From: DATKWS01 sp035529435
GTDB taxonomy: Bacteria; Krumholzibacteriota; Krumholzibacteriia; Krumholzibacteriales; Krumholzibacteriaceae
Length of the DNA stretch: 18,492 nucleotides
Direction: 5' to 3'
Assembly (NCBI GenBank): GCA_035529435.1
Contig: DATKWS010000178.1
Location: 1-18,492 of the forward strand
Position 1 is the stretch's first letter. The number at the start of each line of letters is the position of its first letter. A program made the position numbers and the translations under genes. The notes beneath the pieces were generated by a model. The model was not told where the DNA came from, searched no databases, and saw nothing but the letters and a program-made list of their open reading frames with translations. This document shows positions 1-9,171 of the stretch, piece after piece.

Positions 1-3000
1 GAGGCCGGCCGGCGCCTCGAAGAGATACGCACCGGAGACCCCCGTGACCGCCGTGATATCGCCGCCCGGATCGGTGAGGATGACGGTGATTCCACTCCAT
101 CCGCCCTCACCGGGATCGAGTGTGCCGTCGTGGTCCATATCGTCGAAAACCGTCCCGGTGATAAAGCAGGCCGCCACGACTTCCAGGAGGACGCTATCCT
201 CGGACGGCTGCGCAAGGGAGATGCCGTCCATGATGAACGTGCTGCGTGGCTCCGCCGCGGCCGGCACGGATATCCTCACCGTGTAGATGCGGGAAGCGCC
301 CGGAGCGATCGGGCCGGTCACGAATGGGGAGGAGTGATCGGCCGCTCCGTCGGAAACGACGACCGCCCCGGCCGGCCACCCGACGGGATCCTGCCACGCG
401 ATACGGAACGAGTCGGCGAAACCGCCCCGGTTCGTCACCTCGAGCACGGCGGTCACGATCGTGCCGGGATCGCCGAAGACGAGCGAGCGCCCGCCCGAGC
501 CCGAGCCGACCGGTGCCATGGCGCCGCCGCCGTCGCCGTCGATCACGAGATCGATCCGCGGCGGCTGGACGATGCGCACGCGCGCCGTTACGCTCTCGGT
601 ATTGTTTGGATCGACGGTCGAGACCACATCGACGCAAAAATCGTAATCGCCCACCGGCGCCGCGGCCGGAGCGATCACCGCGAATACGTAGAAACCCGAG
701 CCGCCCGCCGGGACCGCCGCGGTGACGTACGGTGAAGTCGAGCCGTCCACGGTCGCATTCCAGCCCGCGATGCCGCTCCATAAGAGCTGGTACCCTTCCA
801 CCTCGCCGCCCTGGTTCTGGAGCTCGATCACGAACTGCACCGTTTCACCGCCGATGGTCTCCCTCATCGAGAAACCACCGTTCCCCGTGCCCGGCACGCC
901 GAATGCCTCGTCCCCGTCGCCGTCGACGAGGGCGTCGACGATATGGGCGTACCCGACCGATACGATCCCCTTGACGCTGTCGATGAAGAAGGGCTTGTTC
1001 GTCTTCCTGCCGTCCAAGACGACATCGAACGTGCCGCCGGCGCACGCCGCGGGAATGCGGACCTCCAGCACGTACGTTCCCGCCGGCACGCCGCGCATCG
1101 CCCCGGCCGAATCGCCGATCACCGCTTCCCAGCCGGGAGGCGCGAACCATTCGAGATCGAAGAGATCCTCGCCCCCCTCGTTCTCGACCGTGATGGTGAA
1201 GGTGACCGTTTCACCGGGGCCCGCCGCGGCGGCCGAGCTCCCCCCGAGCCCCGTTCCGAGCGGCCCGTACACATCATCGCCGTTGCCGTCGATCAGCAGG
1301 TCGACCTCCTCGAAGCCGGAGCACACGGCAATGTTCGCCCTGACACTCTCACGCACGCTTCCATTCACCAGCGACACCGCTTCGAGAATGGATGTGTACG
1401 TTCCGTACGTTGCATTGCCAGGAATCGTCACGGCGAGGAGATAATCCCTTTCGCCGCCCGGTTCCACGGACGGCGTCGTCCAGGGCAGGGGATGGTACGA
1501 GACACCGTCGTAGATCTGCGCGCTCCACGCGCCCTTTATGTCGTCCCAGGAGAACGTGAACGAATCGACGACGCCTCCCTCGTTCTGGAGGGTAAACGGG
1601 AAATGGACCGTGTTCCCCCGCGTCCCCGCGACCGTGCCGCTTCCCCCGAGGCCCGCGCCGGTCGCATCGACGATATCCTCGCCGCTTCCGCAGATGACGA
1701 TATCGACCGCCGGCGCGAGCACGCGCGTCACGGCCCGCACACCGTCCTTCTTCAGGGTGTCGGTGAGCGATTTCGCGTACACGAAGGTCGTGTAGTCGGC
1801 GCCGAGGATCACCACGGGCACGGTCACCCGCAGCGTGTACGGGAGCGTGCCGCCGGGATTCACCATACCCGTCGCGAATGCGCCGGTATGGATCGCGGCG
1901 CCGTCCTCGATCACGGCGGCAAGGGGCGCAGCCGGCCTGAACCACACGAAGAACGAATCGGCCTGAGTGCCCGCGTTTCGCAGGTCCACCTGGAATGTCA
2001 CCTCGGTATCGGGACTCGCGCTCGCGTACGATACGCCGCCGCCCCCGGCGGGATCGATCACCCCGGCGCCGTTCCCGTCAACGGCGAGATCGGTCAGGTG
2101 ACGCGCCGGAACGACGTTGGTCACGAGCTCCGCGCTGTCGGAACGATCGCCGATCGCCACCGACGCGGCATCGATCACCGTCGTGTACCCGCCGACCGCC
2201 TCACCCGGCGGTATCGTGACGAGCACCTCCGCATCGATCGCAGAGCCGGCGGGTACGACCGGCGTCGTCCAGGGGAAACCGTAATCGATGCCGTCATACC
2301 GGAGAATGATGTTCCAGCCCACCGGGGGAGCGGCCGTGATCGTGTATGCATCGTCGTCCGGCCCCTCGTTCTCCACATCGAGCCGGTAGAGAATCGTTTC
2401 GCCCGCCTCCCCGCTCCGTACGGCCGTGCCGCCGTCGCCCGTGCCCGGATCGCCGAAGAGATCGTTCCCCTCGCCGTCGACGATGAGATCAACGAACCGT
2501 TTGAATACGAGCGATACATCATCCACGAAGACCCAGGTCTCGTACGTGTTGTCGTTGCCGTTCTGCTGCCTGAAATAGAGACGGACCGTTTGGCCCGCGA
2601 ACGGCGTCATGTCGAAACCGGCGGGGCCGACGCCGTCATCATCGATCCATCCGCTGTCCTTGAACTGGAAATCGCGCTCGGGGAATGCGAAGCTCACGAC
2701 CGTTGCGAGCGTGTTGTCCGCCAGGTCCCGCACCTCCACCGTGAAGGGATCGTTGCTGAGACCGTCGTACCCCTGCTGCCGGAAGGCAAAATGGAGCGTC
2801 GCACTTGAGATGGCGGCCGGTATCAATACATCCTGGTACATGAAGGCGTACCGCTTCTGCTGGAGGTGTGTGTACTTGAATCCGAGGAGCGCCGAGTAGT
2901 TCCCGCCGTGGGGAAGATCTAGCACGACCATGTGATCCGCCCAGTCTGGATTGAGCGGGCCCGAGATGCTCCCGGCGCCGTGCACCCACGCTGCGCCGAA

Positions 3001-3135
3001 ACCGCCCGTCTCGAAATCGCCCCCCTCTATCAGCTCGCCGCCGCATACGGCGGCCGCCGCGAGGAGAATCGCGAGGAAAAACGCCGCAGGCACCACCGCA
3101 TAACACACGGCCTGTCTCGTGTTCGGATCCCGCAC
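1..3135 (-). CDS. Secreted jelly-roll / tandem-repeat surface protein (C-terminus beyond window)
   Basis: An open frame of 1045 codons reaches the left edge with no stop, so the gene is partial at its 3' end. I place the start at GTG 3135-3133, which shares one base with the TAG stop of the upstream gene (TAGTG) and has a G-rich Shine-Dalgarno-like run (GGGGGG) 7 bases before it. Residues 1-31 form a signal peptide with a hydrophobic core (AAFFLAILLAAAAV). Residues about 33-210 look like a galactose-binding/CBM-type jelly roll, opening with GGDFETGGF and closing with TWVFVDDVSL. Six repeats of about 130 residues follow, each starting with a D-G-x-G-type acidic loop and carrying an N-x-G core strand. 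From residue about 986 an SdrD-B-like module begins (GTVFDDMDHDGTLDPGE) and continues past the edge. The function is unknown. It is probably exported to the envelope or surface together with the upstream barrel protein. Confidence 0.85.
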   Translation of the reverse strand, partial: MRDPNTRQAVCYAVVPAAFFLAILLAAAAVCGGELIEGGDFETGGFGAAWVHGAGSISGPLNPDWADHMVVLDLPHGGNYSALLGFKYTHLQQKRYAFMYQDVLIPAAISSATLHFAFRQQGYDGLSNDPFTVEVRDLADNTLATVVSFAFPERDFQFKDSGWIDDDGVGPAGFDMTPFAGQTVRLYFRQQNGNDNTYETWVFVDDVSLVFKRFVDLIVDGEGNDLFGDPGTGDGGTAVRSGEAGETILYRLDVENEGPDDDAYTITAAPPVGWNIILRYDGIDYGFPWTTPVVPAGSAIDAEVLVTIPPGEAVGGYTTVIDAASVAIGDRSDSAELVTNVVPARHLTDLAVDGNGAGVIDPAGGGGVSYASASPDTEVTFQVDLRNAGTQADSFFVWFRPAAPLAAVIEDGAAIHTGAFATGMVNPGGTLPYTLRVTVPVVILGADYTTFVYAKSLTDTLKKDGVRAVTRVLAPAVDIVICGSGEDIVDATGAGLGGSGTVAGTRGNTVHFPFTLQNEGGVVDSFTFSWDDIKGAWSAQIYDGVSYHPLPWTTPSVEPGGERDYLLAVTIPGNATYGTYTSILEAVSLVNGSVRESVRANIAVCSGFEEVDLLIDGNGDDVYGPLGTGLGGSSAAAAGPGETVTFTITVENEGGEDLFDLEWFAPPGWEAVIGDSAGAMRGVPAGTYVLEVRIPAACAGGTFDVVLDGRKTNKPFFIDSVKGIVSVGYAHIVDALVDGDGDEAFGVPGTGNGGFSMRETIGGETVQFVIELQNQGGEVEGYQLLWSGIAGWNATVDGSTSPYVTAAVPAGGSGFYVFAVIAPAAAPVGDYDFCVDVVSTVDPNNTESVTARVRIVQPPRIDLVIDGDGGGAMAPVGSGSGGRSLVFGDPGTIVTAVLEVTNRGGFADSFRIAWQDPVGWPAGAVVVSDGAADHSSPFVTGPIAPGASRIYTVRISVPAAAEPRSTFIMDGISLAQPSEDSVLLEVVAACFITGTVFDDMDHDGTLDPGEGGWSGITVILTDPGGDITAVTGVSGAYLFEAPAGL
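190..2493 (-). repeat. Six tandem ~130-residue protein repeats inside the partial surface protein
   Basis: The repeats begin at about 2493, 2091, 1707, 1272, 939 and 552 (reading down the minus strand). Each opens with a strand and acidic loop such as VDLIVDGEGND, TDLAVDGNGAG, VDLLIDGNGDD, VDALVDGDGDE or IDLVIDGDGGG, followed by a G-[TS]-G-x-G-G stretch. Repeat 3 is degenerate (VDIVICGSGED). About 45 residues on, each has an N-[EAQR]-G core (NEGPDDDAYT, NAGTQADSFF, NEGGVVDSFT, NEGGEDLFDL, NQGGEVEGYQ, NRGGFADSFR) at residues about 256, 387, 519, 652, 774 and 902. The core resembles NEW3/CARDB-like beta-sandwich repeats. Copies are clearly diverged, so this is an old expansion rather than a recent DNA duplication. 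Confidence 0.8.
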
Positions 3136-6100
3136 TACTCATCCCCCCGGAAGTATTCCATGATCTTCTCGTTGAATTTCAGCTTCAGCTTCACGTAAAA
3201 CCCGTTCCGCTGGAAATCGTTTATCGCGGCGTCACGGTCGTCGTGACCGCCGAAGTCGTACCCCACGCCGAGCCAGAGATTGTTCGCGAGGCGCCTCCCC
3301 GCCTCGACGCCACCGCCGTAACGGACCGTCCGCGTTTCCCGCTGGTGGACGACACGTCCCGTGACGCCGACATCCCATGCACCGGCGATCACCCGTATGA
3401 CCTTGGCCTGGTAGAGAAATGCCGACGCGTCCGCGACGTACGACTCGAACGCATTCCGCACCCACCGGGCGGCGACCTTGCCCTCGAGCTCCCAGTTGCG
3501 GTTCATCGCGTAGTTCGCCTCGAACGACGTCATGAACTCCTTGTCGACCGCCCCGGGATGCGCCGGGCTGTTCTTCTCGTAATTGCCCCTGAGCAGGGCG
3601 AGGAGCGTGAGCGAGCCCGTCTCGACCGGCCGCAGCGAGAATCCGATCGTCGTGCTTCCCTTCACGCGGTCCATCTCGATTTTCTCATCGGAGTACCAGA
3701 GATCCCCCTTCGCGAGGACCGACCAGTGTCCGCTCATCCGCTTCAAGGCGGCGAGCCCGGCGAGATGCTTTCTGCGCTCCGTCTCGATGCGTATCTCGTA
3801 GTCACCCTTGACGCGATGGTCCGCCCCGGCGGGAGTGTAGAGCCAGCCTGTCGCGAGTGAGAGGAAATCATCCGTCGCGTACCCGCTGACTGTCGCGAGC
3901 TTCTCCGCGGAGAAGGTGGCGGTGAGAGCGCTCGAAAGCCGGAATCGGTTCTTGATCCCGATCGTCGCCTGGCCGCGCTCGCCGCTCATCGCGCCCTCGA
4001 GACGATAGCGGGAGAAAACGTGGAGATCCTCGGTGACGTTCGACTCGACGCCGAGCTGCGTGAGGTGCCGCGTGCCGGTCCGGCTCCCCGTGCGGTACTC
4101 GTGCTTGAGAACGGCACTCAGGGACCGGTAGAGGCGGCGTGAAAGACTCGCCTGGAGCCGGTTGGGGTACTCCTGGACCTCCTCGCCGGCAAGGATCTGA
4201 TCCCATTCCAGCGCCCCGCGCGTATCCCCCCGGTCGACGCCGATGCCGGCCAGCACGAGGACCGCGTCGTGATTCCCGTCGCGCGTGTCACTGTGCCCGG
4301 TCGCGGCGAACCCGAGTTTCCCGTTCAGCGCCTTCGTTCCGTAACTCCCCGTAACATCGAGGTAATCCTTCACCTCGTCGCGCTCGCGGAACCGGTGCCG
4401 GTATCCTTTCGTTCTGAACGACAGGTATGGATTGAATCGGTAATCGGCCTCGGCGCCGTACTTGGTGCTGCCGAGTTCTGTCTTCCCGCCGGTGAACGAC
4501 GGATTGAAGAAATTTTTGTCGACGTCGCGCACGTACGCGTTCCATTTGAAGGCGCCGCCGTGGTTTCCGCCCAGCTTCACGCGGAATGCATTTCCGCCGC
4601 CCAGGAGGAATTTCTCGCTGTACGCGTACTCGCTCTCCAGAACGACATCACGTTGGATATGCCCCGCGATGTCGATGCCGACGAGTGATGAGTTCTCGAC
4701 CCCTTCCTCCTCGAGAATCCCCGTGACCCCGACGGCAAGACTGTCCGTGACATTCACCGAGGCCCGCATCCCGTAGATGAAGTTCTGCTCGCCGGCGTTT
4801 GCGCATTCGTAGCTCACGACGATCGTCACCGGATTCAGGTAATCGTCCATGGCGGGGACCGCCTCCTTGAAAAGTATGCTCCCGTCCATGTAGTTGATGT
4901 CGTAATCGCGGTTCACCTGCTTGTCGTCGACGCGCAGTATCCGTTCCGGTCGGTACCGGTCCCGCACCTCGATCCGGATCTTCTCGCTGTTCTCGATGAG
5001 CGGGTAGTGCGTCAGGAAGTAGAATCCGCTCGTTCCGTCCGCCGGGATCTCCTCCTGGTACGTGACCTGGTCGGTTCGCGTGGCGAATGCGTCCACCGTG
5101 CCGCGATCGAACAGGACACCGCCCCTGATTCCGTTGAACGACCGGTGGTACTTGGTGAATTCCGCCGTACCGAGATCGGTTTTGAAATCGCCCAGCATCG
5201 CGTTGTAGCGGCGGTGATCGAGACGCAGGTAGGTGCCGCTCCGCGAGGCGGTGTTGAACCTCAGTTCGCCCGCATCGCCGTAAATCGGGTAGTACTTCTC
5301 CGGTTCGATCCGGCGGAACAGTTTATCCTCACGGAATGGGCGCGTGTCGACGGCGCAGGTCATCATGTGCCCGTTGCGGACTTCGCCTTGCCCGTACAGG
5401 GCTATCCTGCCCTCGGCGTAGAGACCGTCACGGTGGCGCTCGATGGAGCGATGGGTGCTCCCGGAGCCGGCGAGATTGCTGTATCCCACGGACCCCTCTC
5501 CGTACCCGAACAGGAACCAATCGCGCATGGGCGCCCGGTACGCAACACGGCAACCGCTCCGGATATCGCCGAGAGAAACGTGCACCTGCTCGCGCCGTGA
5601 ATCACGGCCCGGCGGGAGGCTGAGGACGACGCGGCCGTTCGCGGTCGGCACCTGGATACCCGCCTGGTGCGGATTCCGGTCGAGCCGTCCGACGAGATCG
5701 GGCGGCCCCTCCACCGCGACGAAGATTCCGTCGCGCACGGGGAGCCCCGCCTCGTCGCGCACGAGAAATACGATCTCGAGGGGCGTCTTGCCGTCGGCCG
5801 GCACGATCACCGTCTCCTGCTCCGGCACGATGCCGGACGGCTGCCCGGCGAGATAGACGTGGCGCACGCACGTGAATCGCTTGCCGCCGTACTCGTGGCA
5901 TATGACGAGGATATCGTTCCTGCCGACGCGGAGCTGCACACCGTAGAAGATCAACCCGAGCGTGCCGCGCGCGACATCGATCTGCTTCCGGCCGATACGC
6001 TCCCTTCCCACCGGCAGGCTGTTCACGTACAGCTCGACCTCCGAGCCGAGCGGCGTGAGTACATCGACATCGATCTCGTCGCGCGTGTAGTACACCTTCC

Positions 6101-8975
6101 CCTCGTCGGGGGTCACGATCTCGGCGCAGATGCCGGCGTCGTTCGCGAGCGAATACGTCATGGTGTCGGGGCGGCTCAGCTTCTCGGGCAGTCCGGGATC
6201 GCCATCCGTGTATCCCTCGGGCGGGATCGCCGTGATCTCTACGCGCCGGTTCCGCGCGCGGCCCTCCGGTGTACCGTTCGAGGCGACGGGGTGATGATCG
6301 CCGTACCCCGTGTAGTCCACGCGGTCCTCCGGTATCCCGTTCATGCGGCAGAGCTGGCACAGCGCGCGGGCACGCCGCACGGACAGCTCGAAGTTCGAGG
6401 GAAACTCCGCGGTGCTGATCGGCACGCTGTCCGTATGCCCGGCGATGAAAATGCTCCAGCCGGGGTGCTCGATCAGCCAGAGGCCGAGGGCCGCGATCTG
6501 ACTGAGGGGTATCTCCTCGAAGTCGGCGCTTCCCGGCGCGAAGAAGGTGCTCGGAATCGTGAGAGCCTCGTAGGCCTCCGCGGCCGGTACCGCTCCCATG
6601 CCGTCCGCGGCCTCGCCGGCATCCGGCATCGCTCCCGATCGCCCCCCGAACATCCCGGCCGATCCATCATGATGGGTAACCGTCGATGCGGATCCTTCGA
6701 TGGCGGCGAAGGGATTCCCTCTGTGTTCTGCGGTGGAGCGCATGAGGGGAAAATCCGCTCGACGGTTACCCGATGGCGCAAGTTCGATCAGCAGCTCTCC
6801 GGCGACCCCCATTCCGTAGAAACCGGTATCACCGGCAATCAGGGTGTCCGGCAGGGAAGCCGGGTCGATCCTGACGACATGGGTGCCCTCGACGACGCCG
6901 GGGATCGAGTAGAGCCCCGCCGAATCGGTCACGGCATAGGTGCCGCCTTCCAGGAAAACCGAGACATTGACCACTCCCCGTTCGTCGGCGCCGCGCATAC
7001 CGTCGCCGTCACGGTCCTCGAAGACCGCCCCGAAAATGATGCCGCGCCGCGTGAATATGCCCTCGACGATGCGTACGGAGGCGACGGCCGGGCCGTCCGA
7101 TACCTCTTCTCCGAACTCGGATACGCCGTAGACCCATGCCCTGCTGACGAGCCGGTCACGTTCCTGCCCCGCCTTCACACGCGCACGGAAGACGACGCGG
7201 CGTTTCTCCCCCGGCCCGAGCCGCCCGAAGGACCACCGGAGGAGATTCCCCTCGATGAGGGGTGAATCGCTCCCACCGGCGAATCCCAGGCCGGCCGAGA
7301 GATTCTCGACCAGCTCGATGCCGTCGATCACCGTTTCCCCGGTCAGGTTCTCGACCACGACGATGTAACTCAGCACGTCGCCGACCAACGCCGTCGGCTC
7401 CCTGATTGACTGTGTGACGGAGATGAGCGGCACATCCGTCTTCACGAGAACATCCTGGACGGAATCGCGCGAATCGGGTACGACGAGGGAATGAACCTCG
7501 ACCATGAAAGCCAGCTGCCGGCCGGTGAAGCGCCTGAGCTCAACCGGGCCGGCATGAAATCTCAGGCCGACGATGCAGGTACGATCGCGGGGGAGGACGT
7601 GCCCACGCGCGGTGAATCCATGCGTGCTGCCGAGGAGGGCCTCGGTCGTATCGACGAAACAGACTTCCCAGTCGCTGGGAATGATCGACGAATCTGCGAG
7701 CGCGATCTCCAGCGTGTCGGTGAAATTCCCCGCGTTGAGTATCTCGTGCCAGAAGGTGCAGGTGGTATCGCCCCCGTCGAGGAGCACCGTGACACAGTCC
7801 TCGGGCGTGCCACTTTCCGCGGTGGGATTTCCGACCGGTCCGATCGCAAGCACGCTCACCCGTCCGACCGTGACGATGACCTCGCCCGACATCGCACGGT
7901 ACGCACGCCCGTCGCCGCCCGTGTAATCCGACGACGCCTCGTTCCGCATGTCGCCCCACGAGCGATCCGGCCGCACCGTCACGGTAAACGAGAGCTCGCC
8001 CACCGCACCCGGCTCGAGACGATCGAGGCGCAGCCGCACTCCCTTGACGCGCCCCGACGCCGGCTCTGTATCCTGCCACAGCCCCGCCGTGCCGTCGTAG
8101 AATTCGATCGTGCCGGGGATGGAGGCCGTGACCGATCCGGCGCGGTAATCGGATCCCACGCACATGCCGTTGAGATCGATGAAATCGGTGATGTATACAT
8201 CCGTCGCCCCGCGCTCGCCCACATTTGAAAATGCGATCGTGTACGTGACATCCTCCCCCGGAAGGACATCGGTCACATCCGGCACCAGCGAGAGTGCGAT
8301 GCGCGCCTCGTCACGCGCGATGATCCGGACGACATTTCCCCCGTCGAACACGGTCGAATCGGCGCGCGAGCGCGCGGTCAGATCGAGGTGGGCGGTCTCG
8401 CCGCCTGCGAGCCCTGCGGGGAGCTCCGCGGCGAGGACGAGATGCACGGATTCCCCGATCCCGAGCGGATCGACCTCCGTCACCACCCCCTCGCCCGGAT
8501 CGATCAGGCTGTCGCCGTCCACGTCGAGGTAGACGAGAACGGACGCCGGCACAAAGCTCGAGGGAGCCACCGGGATGGCTTCCAACGTGTAGCTGTCCTC
8601 CGTATTTCCCGGGTTGCTCAGAATGTACGGAAATATCGAAATCTCCCCACTGAACGCGCGCCCGACGGCCGCGGGAGCGTCCGGCGTTCCGTCCGGCACG
8701 AGTACGGCGCCATGGACGGGAGTGACGTAGAGGGAAACCTCGTTCGATACGACGCTGAGCTCCCGTCCGTTTTCCTGATATGTCGCGAGGGATTGACTGG
8801 ATATGACGGCACCGGCCGGTGGTATTTCCCCGTAGGCCGGTGTCGGTAGGGATATAATGCGGACGAACAGCCACAGTGACAGGCCGAGCCATCCCCGCAG
8901 CCTCCTGCTCGATGGATTTTTTCTTTGTGCTCTCAGTCTCACGGCGCCGCCTCGCCGATCCATTCGTCCGCTCAT
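3135..8975 (-). CDS. Giant envelope protein: DUF11 repeats, SdrD-B, OmpA-like domain, Ig-like domain, C-terminal outer-membrane beta-barrel
   Basis: This 1946-residue protein probably has its signal peptide at residues about 25-50 (hydrophobic WLGLSLWLFVRII, cleavage near PAYG). An N-terminal block (ATYQENG, VVSNEV, NPGNTEDSYTLE) matches that of the 897-aa neighbour. DUF11-like domains lie near residues 222-340 and 514-600, and an SdrD-B-like module near 638-708 (FEDRDGDGMRGADE). After an alanine/glycine-rich linker comes an OmpA-like peptidoglycan-binding domain at about 805-912 (GHTDSVP, NFELSVRRA, GYGDHHPVASN, GRARNRRVEI). A Big_1-type Ig-like domain (VPADGKTPLEIVF) begins near 1057. Residues about 1148-1946 read as alternating amphipathic strands of a large beta-barrel, with the motifs YYPIYGDAGE and LGDF. 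No clear Shine-Dalgarno precedes ATG 8975, so a start slightly downstream is possible. The role is inferred: an outer-membrane anchor or export/display element for the neighbouring repeat proteins. Confidence 0.9.
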   Translation of the reverse strand: MSGRMDRRGGAVRLRAQRKNPSSRRLRGWLGLSLWLFVRIISLPTPAYGEIPPAGAVISSQSLATYQENGRELSVVSNEVSLYVTPVHGAVLVPDGTPDAPAAVGRAFSGEISIFPYILSNPGNTEDSYTLEAIPVAPSSFVPASVLVYLDVDGDSLIDPGEGVVTEVDPLGIGESVHLVLAAELPAGLAGGETAHLDLTARSRADSTVFDGGNVVRIIARDEARIALSLVPDVTDVLPGEDVTYTIAFSNVGERGATDVYITDFIDLNGMCVGSDYRAGSVTASIPGTIEFYDGTAGLWQDTEPASGRVKGVRLRLDRLEPGAVGELSFTVTVRPDRSWGDMRNEASSDYTGGDGRAYRAMSGEVIVTVGRVSVLAIGPVGNPTAESGTPEDCVTVLLDGGDTTCTFWHEILNAGNFTDTLEIALADSSIIPSDWEVCFVDTTEALLGSTHGFTARGHVLPRDRTCIVGLRFHAGPVELRRFTGRQLAFMVEVHSLVVPDSRDSVQDVLVKTDVPLISVTQSIREPTALVGDVLSYIVVVENLTGETVIDGIELVENLSAGLGFAGGSDSPLIEGNLLRWSFGRLGPGEKRRVVFRARVKAGQERDRLVSRAWVYGVSEFGEEVSDGPAVASVRIVEGIFTRRGIIFGAVFEDRDGDGMRGADERGVVNVSVFLEGGTYAVTDSAGLYSIPGVVEGTHVVRIDPASLPDTLIAGDTGFYGMGVAGELLIELAPSGNRRADFPLMRSTAEHRGNPFAAIEGSASTVTHHDGSAGMFGGRSGAMPDAGEAADGMGAVPAAEAYEALTIPSTFFAPGSADFEEIPLSQIAALGLWLIEHPGWSIFIAGHTDSVPISTAEFPSNFELSVRRARALCQLCRMNGIPEDRVDYTGYGDHHPVASNGTPEGRARNRRVEITAIPPEGYTDGDPGLPEKLSRPDTMTYSLANDAGICAEIVTPDEGKVYYTRDEIDVDVLTPLGSEVELYVNSLPVGRERIGRKQIDVARGTLGLIFYGVQLRVGRNDILVICHEYGGKRFTCVRHVYLAGQPSGIVPEQETVIVPADGKTPLEIVFLVRDEAGLPVRDGIFVAVEGPPDLVGRLDRNPHQAGIQVPTANGRVVLSLPPGRDSRREQVHVSLGDIRSGCRVAYRAPMRDWFLFGYGEGSVGYSNLAGSGSTHRSIERHRDGLYAEGRIALYGQGEVRNGHMMTCAVDTRPFREDKLFRRIEPEKYYPIYGDAGELRFNTASRSGTYLRLDHRRYNAMLGDFKTDLGTAEFTKYHRSFNGIRGGVLFDRGTVDAFATRTDQVTYQEEIPADGTSGFYFLTHYPLIENSEKIRIEVRDRYRPERILRVDDKQVNRDYDINYMDGSILFKEAVPAMDDYLNPVTIVVSYECANAGEQNFIYGMRASVNVTDSLAVGVTGILEEEGVENSSLVGIDIAGHIQRDVVLESEYAYSEKFLLGGGNAFRVKLGGNHGGAFKWNAYVRDVDKNFFNPSFTGGKTELGSTKYGAEADYRFNPYLSFRTKGYRHRFRERDEVKDYLDVTGSYGTKALNGKLGFAATGHSDTRDGNHDAVLVLAGIGVDRGDTRGALEWDQILAGEEVQEYPNRLQASLSRRLYRSLSAVLKHEYRTGSRTGTRHLTQLGVESNVTEDLHVFSRYRLEGAMSGERGQATIGIKNRFRLSSALTATFSAEKLATVSGYATDDFLSLATGWLYTPAGADHRVKGDYEIRIETERRKHLAGLAALKRMSGHWSVLAKGDLWYSDEKIEMDRVKGSTTIGFSLRPVETGSLTLLALLRGNYEKNSPAHPGAVDKEFMTSFEANYAMNRNWELEGKVAARWVRNAFESYVADASAFLYQAKVIRVIAGAWDVGVTGRVVHQRETRTVRYGGGVEAGRRLANNLWLGVGYDFGGHDDRDAAINDFQRNGFYVKLKLKFNEKIMEYFRGDE

Positions 8976-9048
8976 GCCGTTCTATTCATCATAATTTATT
9001 CATTATCAATCGGTTATCCTGTTGCTGATTCCGCCTTATTCGCTCTTC

Positions 9049-9101
9049 CCTCTAATACCGAATTAGAGGTCGGTCCCGGAGCCGGGACCCACCTCTAATT
9101 C
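9049..9101 (-). repeat. Nested inverted repeats: long hairpin plus a competing arm
   Basis: A near-perfect long hairpin spans 9060-9101. The outer arms GAATTAGAGGT (9060-9070) and ACCTCTAATTC (9091-9101) pair without mismatch. After one C/C mismatch, GGTCCCG pairs with CGGGACC around a 4-base loop. A third copy of the arm, CCTCTAAT at 9049-9056, can instead pair with ATTAGAGG at 9062-9069, so two mutually exclusive folds exist. It lies downstream of the 897-aa gene and upstream of the 1946-aa gene. No clear poly-U tract follows on the minus strand, so it is not a classical terminator. It could be an mRNA-stabilising or processing element, an attenuator, or a dispersed intergenic palindrome. 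Confidence 0.7.
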
Positions 9102-9119
9102 CTTTATTTACAATCTTGT

Positions 9120-9151
9120 ATGGTGGGGCGGTACACCGCCCGCCCCACCAT
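9120..9151 (-). terminator. 12-bp perfect GC-rich hairpin after the 897-aa gene
   Basis: ATGGTGGGGCGG (9120-9131) and CCGCCCCACCAT (9140-9151) form a perfect 12-bp stem with an 8-base loop, starting 20 bases past the stop codon of the 897-aa gene. On the transcribed strand it is followed by a short A/T-rich stretch (TACAAGATTGTAAATAAA) with no U-run, so termination would be weak or partial. A dispersed palindromic repeat, or a 3'-end stabiliser that uncouples expression of the two genes, is an equally good reading. Confidence 0.45.
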
Positions 9152-9171
9152 GTCCAAGGATACATTCAATC

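Noticed and set aside
190..2493. Possible CRISPR array or DNA tandem repeat
   Set aside because: The periodicity is at protein level (about 390 bases) with diverged DNA copies, and there are no short identical repeats with unique spacers.
943..2808. A 621-codon plus-strand open frame
   Set aside because: It lies antisense to the repeat protein gene. Its product is rich in Arg, His and Asp without recognisable motifs, whereas the minus-strand frame gives a signal peptide and regular domain repeats.
5667..7265. A 532-codon plus-strand open frame
   Set aside because: It is antisense to the OmpA/Ig-like part of the 1946-aa gene, has low-complexity composition and no ribosome-binding site. High G+C content readily creates such frames.
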